A stretch of DNA of 64,000 bases from Hemerocallis citrina (Eukaryota; Streptophyta; Magnoliopsida; Asparagales; Asphodelaceae): positions 992,001 to 1,056,000 of the forward strand of contig JACEHZ010000372.1 in NCBI GenBank assembly GCA_017893485.1, written 5' to 3'. Positions within the stretch are counted from its first letter, which is position 1. Each line of letters opens with the position of its first letter. Shown here piece by piece: positions 11,701-22,215 of this stretch. The notes under the pieces are model-generated. The model saw nothing but the letters and a program-made list of their open reading frames with translations. It was not told the DNA's origin and ran no database searches. The translations under genes and the position numbers were made by a program.

Positions 11701-13471
11701 GAACGGTCCCCCCATTTGGACGGTCTTCGTGGATGGTTCCTCCTACAACGAAGGAAGCGGTGCCGGTATCATCCTGAATGGCCCTGATGACTTCGTTCTC
11801 CAATATGCCCTCCGCATGAATTTCAAGGCCTCAAACAACGAAGCGGAGTATGAGGCACTAATCGCAGGCCTCGAACTTGCCCGAAGTGCCGGGGCGCAGC
11901 GCCTCCGGATCCATAGTGACTCTCAACTGGTAGTGAACCAAGTCTTGGGCGACTACGAGGCACGAGACGAACGGATGGCGAAGTATCTCGCCAAGGTCCG
12001 AACCCTCATGGGCCGGTTCAAAGAGGCACTCATCCAACGAGTCCCTCGGGAAGAGAATTCACAAGCAGACGCCCTCTCCAAGTTGGCCTCATCATCCCTC
12101 CAAGGTCTCGAGCAGACCATCTTGATCGAGGTCCTCATGAAACCGAGCATAGAAGACGAGACCCTCGACTCAGTGGAGTCTTTACCGGTCCTGCTACAAG
12201 ATAATTGGATGAAACCCTTAGTGGAATTCCTAAGGGACGGACTCCTCCCCAAGGACCCCAAGGAAGCACGCCGAGTCAGAACCAGGGCCGAGCAGTACGT
12301 CCCGATCGAGGGAATCTTATACAAGCGCTCCTTCTCGCAGATTGACGGCTGACCGTACCTAAGGTGCCTTTCCCCGGAACAGGCCAACTACGCCTTACAG
12401 GAGCTCCACGAAGGCATCGGCGGAGCACATTCAGGGTTTAGGTCTTTGGCTCTGAAGGCTTTGAATTACGGATACTTCTGGCCGACTCTCCTCCAAGATG
12501 CCGAGCGACACGTTCGGCAATGTGGCTCTTGTCAGAGACATTCCAACGTTCGTCGCCTCCCTCAAGCCAACCTCGCCTCCCTATCAAGTCCTGTCCCCTT
12601 CGCAATGTGGGGGATGGATTTACTAGGGTCATTCCCTCCAGCTCCGGGCCAGTTCAAGTTCTTGGTTGTAGCCATCGACTACTTCTCAAAGTGGATTGAG
12701 GCCGAGCCCCTTGCCACTATCACTGAGAACAAGGTGCTTCAATTCTTCTGGAAGAGCGTCATCTGCCGGTTCGGCGTCCCCCGTGTCCTCGTCACAGACA
12801 ACGGAACTCAGTTTATCGGGACCGCGTTCCGAGCTCTGTGTGAGGACCTTGCCATCCAATAGCACTTCTCTTCTGTCTCCCACCCTCAGTCGAACGGCCA
12901 AGCAGAAAACGCCAATCCGCAGATTCTCGCAGGTATCAAGAAGAGGTTGGACAAAAGTTCCAAAGGCTTATGGGTCGACCAACTCCCCAACGTACTGTGG
13001 AACTACAGCACCAACAAGCGGACCCCCACAGGAGAATCCCCGTTCAACCTCACCTATGGGTCCGAGGCGGTGATACCTCTTGAAGTCGGAATACCCTCTC
13101 CTCGTCTCGCAGCCTACAATGAGGAACAGAATGCCAGAGACCTCCGGGCGAACTTAGACCTGGTGGATGAGCTGAGGGAAAGAGCATCAATTCAGCAACA
13201 GAACTACCGAAGGAGGATCGAATTGGCGTATAACAAGAAAGTCCGACCCACCAATCTCAAGGAAGGGGATTTGGTCCTGAGGAAACTGGCCATCTCCTTC
13301 CCCAATCAGAAGAGCAAGCTGGCTCCGAACTGGGAAGGACCTTACAAGATCGCAAGGGTAGTTCGGCCCGGAGCTTATCGTCTGGAAGACCTAGAGGGCA
13401 GAGAGATTCCGAGGATCTGGAATGCCGACCACCTTTTAAAATACCAAGAAAGCGCTCCGGCGCCTCTCTGA
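8615..13471 (+). pseudogene. Element A gag core and pol (protease, RT, dual RNase H, integrase), inactivated
   Basis: The gag core starts at MEAPIPRGFKPPQFETYSG. A 1-nt loss near 8760 shifts the frame. A CHHC knuckle-like motif (CRYHRDHGHDTNDC) lies near 9366. The aspartic protease shows LVDNGSS near 9785. RT begins near 10440; about 8 nt missing near 10630 shift the frame, then the catalytic YVDDM is present near 10884. The first RNase H follows (YYVSKVL, near 11400), then a second, archaeal-type RNase H (VFVDGSS near 11727, NNEAEYEAL, SDSQLVVNQ, QADALSKLA). Integrase has CGSCQRH, MWGMD, VTDNGTQF and NGQAENAN (the DDE residues) and ends with NWEGPYK, a GPY/F module. Two in-frame stops interrupt the last part: TGA at 12350-12352 and TAG at 12860-12862 (from CAG, Gln in element C). 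The copy cannot make a full polyprotein. Confidence 0.93.
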
Positions 13472-13561
13472 GTATCACAAGGTGTCGAGCCATTCCTCTC
13501 CTCTAACTTGTAATTCATTTCTTAAGTTGCCATGTGTAAAAACGGCTTGCCGTCAATTATC

Positions 13562-13567
13562 AATAAA
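13562..13567 (+). promoter_or_regulatory. Candidate poly(A) signal just after pol (element A)
   Basis: AATAAA in 'tatcaataaagaat', 90 nt after the pol stop codon and followed by T-rich sequence. Element C has the same motif at 40994-40999, about 120 nt after its pol end, in a conserved setting. Confidence 0.45.
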
Positions 13568-13628
13568 GAATGATTTTTTCGTATTTATAAAGTTGCTTGT
13601 ATCTCTCCGTCCTTACTCTTTAATTCAA

Positions 13629-14070
13629 CCAATGGTTCGGAGTCCAATGTCCGGCTCGACTTTTACTTTCCCGGCTCGTCCTTAGGCGAGCCCGAAGTAG
13701 ATCGCCGTTCGAAACTGCTCCCACAACCGTTGAACTACACCGATGGTTCGGAGTCCAACACTCGGCTCGACTTTACTTCCCTAGCTTGCCCTTAGGCGAG
13801 CCAGAAGTAGATCGCCATTCGGAACTGCTCCCACAACCGTTGAACTCTAACGATGGTTTTGGAGTCCAACACTCGGCTCGACTTTACTTCCCTAACTCGC
13901 CCTTAGGCGAGCAAGAAGTAGATCGCCGTTCGGAACTGCTCTCACAACCGTTGAACTCTAACGATGGTTCTGGAGTCCAACACTTGGTTCGATTCTACTC
14001 CGCAAGCTCGCTTCTCAGCAAGTTAGGAGTGGGTCGCCATTCGGAATTGCTCCCACGACCGTCAAACATT
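13629..14070 (+). repeat. Tandem repeat, four units of about 110 bp (element A)
   Basis: Units start near 13629, 13740, 13850 and 13961 and carry 'ggagtccaacactcggctcg' and 'ggaactgctcccacaaccgt'. Related units of 105-120 bp form an array at the same place in element C (41080-41640). The stretch is noncoding. Confidence 0.9.
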
Positions 14071-14299
14071 CGCTATGATCGGCGAGCCCCACCATGGGGA
14101 AGGGCTCGACTTACCCCTCGGCTTCGCAAGAAGAGGGAGGCCGAAGCACCGATCGGCACCACTGGCCGAACACTCTTGTCGCCGAAACGAAAGCGAACAA
14201 GAAGTAGGCTCAGATCACACTACCTTCGGTCGGCTAACCGAGCAAGTGCCCATCCGAGCTCACAAACGGAGAAAACTCACTTTCTCCTTAACTTTCGTG

Positions 14300-14470
14300 T
14301 AGGATCTCGATCAGACGGCCCAGATCTTGCCAGTGACGCTAAACGACAAGATAGTGTTTTCTTGGGAACTGAGCCGTCTCGAGATTCGTGCCAAAATCCA
14401 ACAGCCCAGATCTTGTCAGCGTCGCTAAACGACAAGATAGCGTTACCGTGGAAGCTGGTTTGCCTCGAGA
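14300..14470 (+). repeat. Two copies of a conserved 3'-region module (element A)
   Basis: Each reads 'cagatcttg(c/t)cagcg' then 'gctaaacgacaagatagcgt'. Further copies lie at about 19185-19260, 20535-20630 and 20930-21020 in A and, diverged, at four places in C (41850-42720). Confidence 0.8.
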
Positions 14471-14621
14471 TCCATGCCTAATTCCTACGTCTCAGAACGC
14501 GCCAAGGCGCCGAACCACGAACAAAAGAGGGTTCAGCTCGAAGACCTCGGCACGACGAACACAGTCACAAGCGAGACAACTACGCAGAGCTACAAAAGAC
14601 ATGCTAGTTCTTGAAAGAAAT

Positions 14622-14627
14622 TTTATT
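14622..14627 (-). promoter_or_regulatory. Poly(A) signal of the antisense gene block (element A)
   Basis: AATAAA on the minus strand, 78 nt beyond the stop of the last antisense coiled-coil frame (14705). It is placed to end the antisense transcript. Confidence 0.55.
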
Positions 14628-14704
14628 AATAGTTGGGACATAGTACAAAGCAATTCTTCCACGGTTACAAGGCATTAAAGAACGAAAAGTACAATGCCGA
14701 CCCA

Positions 14705-15169
14705 CTATACTTGGTTTTTAAACGAAAGATCATCACCATCCCGTCCGGTCGTCAGTCCGGCAACCTTGGCCACCAGTTCCTCCTCCTCCTTCCGAAGCTT
14801 AGCCTCCACGGTCTGCAAGTGACGGATCTCAGAGAGCAAATCGTCCCGTTCGGCTATTATTTTCGACAAATTGTGCCGAATACACTGGACCCGAAGGGCA
14901 TTGCTAAAGGTGGTCTGCGAATCTTTGCCCTCCCCTGTAGGGGTCGTCTCGGTGATCCTGCTCTCCAAACGCCGGATCTCGGCGTCTCGCTGACCCAGGA
15001 CGAGCTGAAGGTGGCCCCGCTCGCTTTCGGCTCGGCGTAATTCCAATTCGACTTCATATAGCCGCTCTCGGCACCCCGCCGAGCACAACCTCGTCGTCCC
15101 CAAGCCAGCCTCAGTTCGGGCACTGCTATCTGAGCGATTGGGGTCGGCATCGCGAGCTACCACCACGAG
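14705..15169 (-). CDS. Antisense coiled-coil exon, distal (element A)
   Basis: After a good splice acceptor (CTCTTTTCAG, ending at 15170) an open frame of about 154 codons runs to a stop at 14705. It is rich in heptad-like Glu, Leu, Arg and Lys (ELELRRAESERGHLQ, RRLESRITE, LRKEEEELVAKVAGL), so a coiled coil is likely. The open frame continues upstream of the acceptor to 15331, but that part is hydrophobic and T-rich, as expected of an intron. It lies downstream of the Transposase_28-type gene on the same strand and ahead of an AATAAA. It could be the last exon of that gene or of a second gene. Function unknown. Confidence 0.5.
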   Translation of the reverse strand, partial: LVVVARDADPNRSDSSARTEAGLGTTRLCSAGCRERLYEVELELRRAESERGHLQLVLGQRDAEIRRLESRITETTPTGEGKDSQTTFSNALRVQCIRHNLSKIIAERDDLLSEIRHLQTVEAKLRKEEEELVAKVAGLTTGRDGDDLSFKNQV

Positions 15170-15368
15170 CTGAAAAGAGGAAAAGACGAACAACAAAATT
15201 TCAAACCCTTGAAGAATTGCCGAAGTCCAACACTTGAAGAATTTTTCAAAACAAACTATCAAGTTTTTATTCCCATCAAATAACTCTACATACAACAAGA
15301 CTGACGCTACAACAAGAATTTTACAATACAAGACGACAAGTTCAGTGCCTCTTCGGAAGGGGTACGCT

Positions 15369-16181
15369 TCAGTTCAAGGAAACGCGGGGGCGGCGATGCC
15401 TAGCCTCCGAGCTCAATTCCAAACCAGCGAAGCGAGATCCCCCTTCGCCACTAATCCCAACTGTGGCACCGACCGAGGCACCGCTAGACGAGACGGCTAC
15501 ACTACTCTGAGCGTCAGCAGGACTCCGCCTAGCCACAGGCAAACGAGTCGCAAGTTCGTAGAAGGTAATCCCTCTCTCGCTCTCTTCGCGAGTACACGAC
15601 GTACTGCGAACGTTGGCCCTCTTAGGCAGAGGCTTGAGCGACGCGACCTCTTCCTCCAGCTCAATAATCCTGTCTCTCAGAGCATCGTCCTTCGCCAACA
15701 TCTTCAAACGAGGAGGTCTTGACGAGCCCGAGGCATTGGCGCTATCGGTCCCGAGCCGTCGGTAGTGGGTGACCTCGATCCCCCTATCTATCGTGATCCT
15801 CCTGAGCTTGTCGACCTCGGCCAACAACTTTTTGCGCTCGGTCGACACCTTCTCCAGCTCGGAAGCTAGCTTCTCTTCTTCCACCGAACGATCTTTCTCC
15901 GCTAACTCCAAGTGTTGGATCTCGGCCAAGAGCTCGTCATTCTTCTGCTCAACGACGGCAAGCTCTCTACGAAGCCGCTCGGTCTCGCCTTCGGGGCAAG
16001 GGGCTTGGGGTCGTTTCCGTAGCTGCTTCAGCTCGCGACAATACCCCCTTGCAGCTGCCTTTATCTCCTCTAGCTTCAAGAACATATAAAACCGCTTCTC
16101 TCGGCTAAGTGAAAGCTCTCGCTTTGTTTTGGTTAGCTCCTTACGAAGGTACGAAACCTCCGTGATCGGACCAAACTTCAC
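15369..16181 (-). CDS. Antisense coiled-coil exon, proximal (element A)
   Basis: The frame opens after the acceptor GCTTTTCAG (AG at 16183-16182) and runs about 270 codons to a stop at 15369. It has long charged helices (RRELAVVEQKNDELLAEIQH, ELEKVSTERKKLLAEVDKLR, IIELEEEVASLK) predicted to coil. The C-terminal third is Ser/Gly-rich and low in complexity. Element H has a shorter counterpart at 54540-54958. No enzymatic motif is seen. A structural or binding role for the antisense product is inference only. Confidence 0.5.
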   Translation of the reverse strand: MKFGPITEVSYLRKELTKTKRELSLSREKRFYMFLKLEEIKAAARGYCRELKQLRKRPQAPCPEGETERLRRELAVVEQKNDELLAEIQHLELAEKDRSVEEEKLASELEKVSTERKKLLAEVDKLRRITIDRGIEVTHYRRLGTDSANASGSSRPPRLKMLAKDDALRDRIIELEEEVASLKPLPKRANVRSTSCTREESERGITFYELATRLPVARRSPADAQSSVAVSSSGASVGATVGISGEGGSRFAGLELSSEARHRRPRVSLN

Positions 16182-16388
16182 CTGAAAAGCAGAGATAAAT
16201 CCGACGGCCAACACTTGGAGAATTTTACGACTAATCATACACAAAATCCGGGGACAAATACTTAGAGAATTTTTGGCCAAACTAAGAATGTTTTCATTCA
16301 AAACTCAAGAAAAGTGTTACAAGAGTGGTGGCCAGTCCGCAGTTAGGCTTACAAAAAAAACAACAAAAGACTAAAAGACGCAACCAAG

Positions 16389-18740
16389 TCAGGGGTCGAC
16401 CTTTTTGTCGTTCGGGTCTGTCGACCCCTCGGCCTCGTCCTCGCCCTCGACCTCGTCCTCGTCTTCGTCCCCGCTCTCGCTCTCCTCCTCAGAGTCGTCC
16501 TCCTCCTCACCCTCGGCCTCAGTCTTGCCCGGGCCTTCGACACCTTCGGTCTGTCCCTCAGGGCCGAGCATCGCCGAGGGAAGCTCCTCCTCCCCCTCCA
16601 CGGGGTCGTAAAAGTGGTAGCCGGACGTATCGAACCCCGGGTTCCGGGCGCCAATATGAAGAAGAGCTCGGCCGTACGCGTCCTCCATGTTCTTGAACAT
16701 GTGGTGCTCGGCCTCGTCCTGGACAGCCTTCTTCGCCTTCGCCACCTTCGACCGGTGCCTAGCCATGATCTTCTCGGCCCTCTTCCGAGCCCTCTCCGCC
16801 TCCGACCGAGCGTTGGCCAACTCCTCCTTCAGCTCGGCGTTCTCCTTCTCTGAGGCCTCGAGCTTGACGGTCGCGTCCTTCGACTGCTGAATGGCGTCGG
16901 CCAGCTTCGTCTCCAGCCCTGACACCTTGGCACCACGTTTTGCCGAGAGGAGTTGCTCAGCATCGAGCAGCTTCGTAGCTTTGACGCGCTCCGACCTCTC
17001 CCGGTCATACTGCGCCGTCAGCTCCTGTTCCTTGCTCGCAAACTCCTCGAGCAAGAAGTTGAAATGGCAGAGCGTCTGGAAAAAGAACAAACCGTTAGGG
17101 TCCGAGCCTAGAAACTTAGAAAAATTTCAGAAAAAAGTTTTAATAAGAAAGTGTTCAGTCCACTCACCGACATTGTGTTCCGAGTGATCTGCATTGTGGC
17201 GTCCCCGACCAGCCCGGCCTTAAGGGCCGCTCGGTCCTTTGGGGTCGGCAGGTGCTTCACCGCTTCCATGCAAATGTTGCCGTCGCCCAAAAAACCGTCG
17301 ACTTTCATCACTTGTTAGTCGGGGACGAAGATCTGCTTGTGCATCTCGGTCAAGATCTTCTCCGCATCGGCAGTAAGGGGCGGAACTTGGAGGGATAGCA
17401 CCTCATTCACGCCGAACGCGCCGCTCGACGAGCCGGGAGCATCCCCCTTTGCCGTTGGTGTCGGCGCATCTGAAACAGGAGGATCGGAGGCCGCGGCCTT
17501 CTCCTGCTCGGGACCGGCCTCCGGAACGACGACCTTCTGCAGGTCAGCGGTCTTCGGGACCGAAGGTATCTTCGGGGCTCGGTCGCCCTGAGGCCCTGCC
17601 GAGGGTCTCTTCTTCCTCGTCTCCTGCTCCTTCGCCTTGGCCTTTGCCATCAATGCCCTGTAGTCCATCTTAGAAGACTCTGTACAAGCCGAATGAAAAA
17701 ACTTAGATAAATTTTTCAAGAACTTTACGCAAAGAAGTAAAAATACCAGAAGCGTACTAGGGTCGATCGGACTGAGACCCTCCCGGAACAAAGCTTCCTC
17801 GGTAATGTCTTTCCAACTTAGCGTTGGCAGGGCGAGGAGCTTCTTGAGGACTTCCGCCTCCTCGTCACTCAGTACCGGCTCCTTCTTCGCTCGCTTGGGC
17901 AGGCCTTCCCTCCTCCAAGCTATCGGAATTGCCCAGGGTGCAGGAGCTCGGACAATGAAATACTTCTCCTTCCAATGTTTGATCGAGTCCGAGTTCTCGA
18001 TCAACTTCACGCCCGTCCGCGGCGAAAGGTAGAACCTCTGCTCATTCCTGTTCGGTTGGCAGGGGCGGTAGAGGCTCCGAAGGAGGAACAAGCTCGGCTC
18101 AGCTCCGATCTCTTGACACCGGAGAACAAACGCCAGGACGTGCCTCCAAGTGTTCGGCATCAACTGGGCAGGGCTCAAACCGTACCAAATGAGAACCTCT
18201 ACGATAAATGGATGAAGCGGAAAACGAAGCCCGGCCTGCAAGGAGTCGAGGGGAAAAACACACACGTCAGGCGAAGACGACTTGGAAGCTCGGAATCCCG
18301 GTCCGGGGAGGAGTAGCCCGAACTCGGCTGGGATCTGGAATCCGGCTCGGATCCGATGCAGATTAGCCTCGGTAAGAGACGAAATGGTATGATCCACCTC
18401 GGACAACTCTCTCGGCTCATTCTCCTCAACAGACTTGTATTCCCTGAGTCACCTTCTCCAACATCTCTTCGGAGTAGCTCCGAACACCCCCCACACTCGA
18501 CAGAACGATAGGCTGCCGACCGAACGCCCCTACCGTCTTCGGCTGCTCAATTATTGTGACCACTCCTTTGCCCTTCTGAGACTTCGCCACAACTTCCTGG
18601 TGTGGCTCGGCGACTTTGCCACTCTTGCTCGGCCGAACAACGGTCTGCTCGGTCGGCTCCATCACCTCCTTTCCTTTACCCGCTCGGCCGACGACTTGGT
18701 CCGAGGCGGGGGTCTCATCCGAAGGAGTAATCTTAACCAT
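16389..18740 (-). pseudogene. Antisense spliced gene with Transposase_28-type domain (element A)
   Basis: This gene runs against gag-pol. Exon 1 begins at ATG 18740 (MVKITPSDETPASDQ) with a low-complexity N-terminus. A 1-nt slip near 18430 shifts the frame. The core (IPAEFGLLLPGPGF, AGLRFPLHPFIVEVL, QLMPNTWRHVLAFV, FYLSPRTG, HWKEKYFIV) matches the family called 'putative gypsy type transposon' (Pfam Transposase_28). Intron 1 is 17757-17680 (GTACGC...TGTACAG) and intron 2 is 17167-17076 (GTGAGT...TTTCCAG). The last exon is a coiled coil ending in an acidic tail and a stop at 16389. An in-frame TAA at 17317-17315 stands where H has Trp. Antisense extra ORFs are known in Tat elements; their function is not established. 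Element H has the same intron positions. The copy is broken by one frameshift and one stop. Confidence 0.8.
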
Positions 18741-18931
18741 TTTTCTAAAAAGAAAGGGGAGAAACTGACCTTGAAGTGACTGCTACGGTCGGAAAAGTTT
18801 GCCGGAGCAAAGGAACGCCTCGCCGCGATAGCTAGCAGCACCACCCAGGAGCTAAAAACTTCGATGGTAAAAAGTAAAAACTTGAGAGAGAAAGTGAAAG
18901 TGAATAATGAGACTTGGGTTGGGGGGTGAAG

Positions 18932-18938
18932 ATTTATA
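18932..18938 (-). promoter_or_regulatory. TATA box of the antisense gene (element A)
   Basis: Minus-strand TATAAAT, about 195 nt upstream of the antisense ATG and followed by a CT-rich leader typical of plant 5' UTRs. H has a TATA-like TTTAAAAAA about 160 nt before its antisense ATG. Confidence 0.55.
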
Positions 18939-18979
18939 GTAAAAAGAAAAATCCTTTGGGCTTCCAAACGTAAAGGCAC

Positions 18980-21624
18980 AACTTTTGGGCCGCTCTCGGA
19001 ACGTCACGGAGGCCCAAAACGGCTTTGTCTTTTCACCAAGTCAAATGCCTCGGCACAACAGGCTCGAAATCCGAGCAACGTGCGATCCGAACCGAACATC
19101 GAAGAGCCTGGTCGGCTAACCGAGCAAGTCTCCATCCGAGCGTCAAAACGGAGAAAATTTACTTTCTCCTCAACCTTCGTGTAAGATCTCGATCAGACGG
19201 TCCAGATCCTGCCAGCGACGCTAAACGACAAGATAGCGTTTTCTTGGGGACTGGGTCCGTCTCGAGATTCGTACCACCGTCCAACGGTTTAGATCACGCC
19301 AGATGGCCCGGACGAAGCACTTCAGACCCAGACACTCTGCATCTGCCCGAAGAAGCAAGAGAAAGTTTGTGTTTAAAGTTTTAAGGCACCGCTCTCGGCG
19401 AGCCCCCGAGCCCCAGGTCTCGGTCGATTCCTCTCTCACCCGTGAGTAACTCGAAGGCTACGGCCTCGGAGCCGAAACCACGAGTCGCTCAAGAGTGGGA
19501 GAGAAACCACCGTCACGCAGGGCCCGGTCAGAAAGCAGATCGGCACACGTCCCATCTCTAACCCCTTTGGGCTGACAACCATCAGAAACCATCAGCCCGG
19601 AAGGAAGACAGAGATCGGAGGAGACCAATCATTCCGAAGCAACATGGCCCTCGGCTCCAGACTTCGGTCGTCACCTCTTCTGCCATGATCTCCCCTGACC
19701 CTGACACCCACATCGGGGCCGTCAGAGTCAGGAGAAGATCATGGCGGAAGAATGACCACCCATCCTTCCAAAACAATTTGTCCCTGGGCTCCAGACTTCG
19801 GTCGTCGCCCCTTCTGCCATGATCTCTCCCGACCCTGACACCCACATCGGGGCCGTCAAAGACGGGGGAAGATCATGGCAGAAGAGCGACCACCCATCCT
19901 TCCGAAACACCTTGTACCCTGGGTCAGGACTCCGGTTATCACCCCTTCTGCCCTGATCTCCTCCGACACTGACATCCGCGTCAGGGCCGTCAGAATCGGG
20001 AGAAGATCACGGCGGAAGAGCGACGACCTCAGGGTTAGGATTTTTCAAAAGAGGACAGGCATCCGCCTCGACTCCGGTCGTCACCTCTTCTGCTCTGATC
20101 TCCCCCGACCCTGACATCCGCATCGGGGCCGTCAGAGTCAGGAGGAGACCATGGCCGAAGAACAACCACCCAAGACAGACACCTCCGATGGCTAAAACGC
20201 AACATTATTGTGGCTGAAAATACAAGGGGAGTAGGGTATTTATAACCTCCCCCCCAAGAACCAGCCATTATGACCCTCGGGAGCTGAAACACCACACATT
20301 AATTGGAGAGCGCCATTCTTAATGACCCCGGGAAGTTGGAACGCCGCACGAATGCTGGGGCGCCATTAATGCTCTTGGGAACTGAACCGTCTCGAGACTC
20401 GTTCCGCCATTCAACGGCCCGGATCGCACTACCACGCTCGGATTGCCGAATCCGCAGATCTCCGGTCGGCTAACCGAGCAAGTGCCCATCCGAGCGTCAA
20501 AACGGAGAAAACTAACTTTCTCCTTAACTTTCGTGTAAGATCTCGATCAGACGGCCCAGATCTTGCCAGCGGCGCTAAACGACAGGATAGCGTTTTCTTG
20601 GGAATTGAGCCCACCTCGAGATTCGCCCCACCATCTGACGGCTCAGATTGCGCCACGTCGCTCGGCCAACCGAACCCTCAGATCTCCGGTCGGCCAACCG
20701 AGCAAGTGCCCATCCGACGGCCCAGAACGATGCTCGGCCAACCGAACTCTCAGATCTCCGGTCAGCCAACCGAGCAAGTGCCCATCCGACGGCCCAGAAC
20801 GACGCTCGGCCAACCGAACCCTCAGATCTCCGGTCGGCCAACCGAGCAAGTGCCCATCCGAGCGTCAAAATGGAGAAAAAAGCACCCGAACAATCACAAC
20901 CGTTGGATCTTCCAGAAATTCGTGCTCTTGATGATGAACGGCCTAGATCTCGCCACGTGCGCTAAACGACAAGATAGCGTTTTCTTGGGAAGTGCGCCCA
21001 TCTTGAGATTCGCGCCACCATCCGACGGCTCAGATTGCGCCATGTCGCTCGGACGGCCGAACCCTTACCCCTCCGGTCGGCCAACCGAGCAAGTGCCCAT
21101 CCGAGCGTCAAAAGCGAGAAAATGACTACCGAGCAACTACAACCGTCAGATCTCTCAGAAATTCGCGCTCGCCCAAGATCAACGGTCCAGATCAGGCCAC
21201 GCCATAAATCAGTATTTAAAAATTAATTTTTATTTATTTAAATCATTTTATTTATTTAAAAATTGCGAAAAATAGCTAAAAATTTGGGAAAATTAACTAA
21301 AAATTCTAGAAAATAATTATAAATTCGGAGATGCATCTTTGAGCCCCTGAACGAACAATTATTGCCTAGAAAGTACTGTTAAGGCCCCCGAACGATTGGT
21401 TAACACCTCGCGAAATTAAATAAATAATCCGAAAAATAGATAAAAACCGTCGGATGTTCAAACAAAGCTTCAGAACAGCATACGGCTTCAAGAAACCACC
21501 TCACTATCCCCTTCGAGATTCAAAACCCTCCATTCCGACTCCGATACAACTCCACTAGCCACTTAAACAGTTAAACTACTCCTCAAAGGCTGATCACACT
21601 CAGTCTTTAGGAGTGGGGGGCTCG
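18980..21624 (+). repeat. Element A 3' noncoding region with several repeat families and polypurine tract
   Basis: No sense gene is visible. At 19600-20160 there are about four units of roughly 130 bp ('ccatgatctcccctgaccct', 'ggggccgtcagagtcaggag'). At 20460-20860 there are repeated 'ccgatctccggtcggccaac'-like units of about 75 bp. Three more copies of the 'gacaagatagcgttttctt' module are present. The last 150 bases are AT-rich, then 'ttaggagtggggggctcg' (21607-21624) forms the polypurine tract that abuts the 3' LTR. Confidence 0.8.
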
Positions 21625-22215
21625 TGATATGGCTAAAAATGGGGGTTAAATCGGAACCGTCCAGATTGGGCACGAATCTTGAAGCTCAGGGGTAAAAAGG
21701 TAATTTCACATACAAATGGGTCTGAGATGGGTACTGGGTCTCCTTCTCACAGATCCAATAACCCACAAACGGGTCCGCTCCAACTGGGTACGGGTCCCGA
21801 CCCAAAACAAACCCAGACCAGCAAGAGGAAAATCAGGATCACTGATTTGACCGAATCAACGGGCCTGATTTGCTCTCACCGGGAATCAGGGGGCAGTTTC
21901 CTAAACAGATTGTGAGGATTTTACTCCTGACAGTTACACAGAAAATCAGGTCCCTAATCACTCCCATGGCGACTATAAATACCCCCCACCTACCACTGTG
22001 ACCAGGTAATCACTCTTTTCCCACCTTAAGCTCTTTCTTAATCATCACTGGTTACTAACAAGAGCGTCGGAGGGTGCGTCGCCAGGATCAACCCCGGTGT
22101 TTCGCACTTCCTTGCCGGTAGCAGCAGGAACCAGAAGGCTTGGATCCGCTATTCAGGTTTTCTACGAACTCACAAATCTCATCTATTTACCCCCACACCA
22201 GAATCAGCGGTAACA
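21625..22215 (+). repeat. Element A 3' LTR
   Basis: 591 bp, TGATAT...GGTAACA, nearly identical to the 5' LTR, and followed by CCTGT, which matches the left flank CATGT at four of five bases. Confidence 0.95.

Larger units (their letters stand above)
7060..22215 (+). mobile_element. Element A: Tat-lineage Ty3/gypsy LTR retrotransposon
   Basis: A 15.2 kb element bounded by LTRs of 588 and 591 bp that begin TGATAT and end GGTAACA. By eye the LTRs differ at roughly 15-20 positions, about 97% identity, which implies insertion on the order of 1 My ago if typical plant LTR rates apply. Flanks are CATGT on the left and CCTGT on the right, a 5-bp target duplication with one mismatch. Order: LTR, primer binding site, gag N-terminal ORF, gag-protease-RT-dual RNase H-integrase, repeats, an antisense gene block, more repeats, polypurine tract (21607-21624), LTR. 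Dual RNase H, a GPY/F module and no chromodomain fit the Tat lineage. The site is in the intron upstream of the WRKY exon, in opposite orientation to that gene. Confidence 0.95.

Noticed and set aside
16325..16853. + strand frames opposite the antisense coiled-coil exon in A
   Set aside because: They are shadows: Ser/Pro-rich translations of the complement of an acidic, Glu/Lys-rich coding exon.
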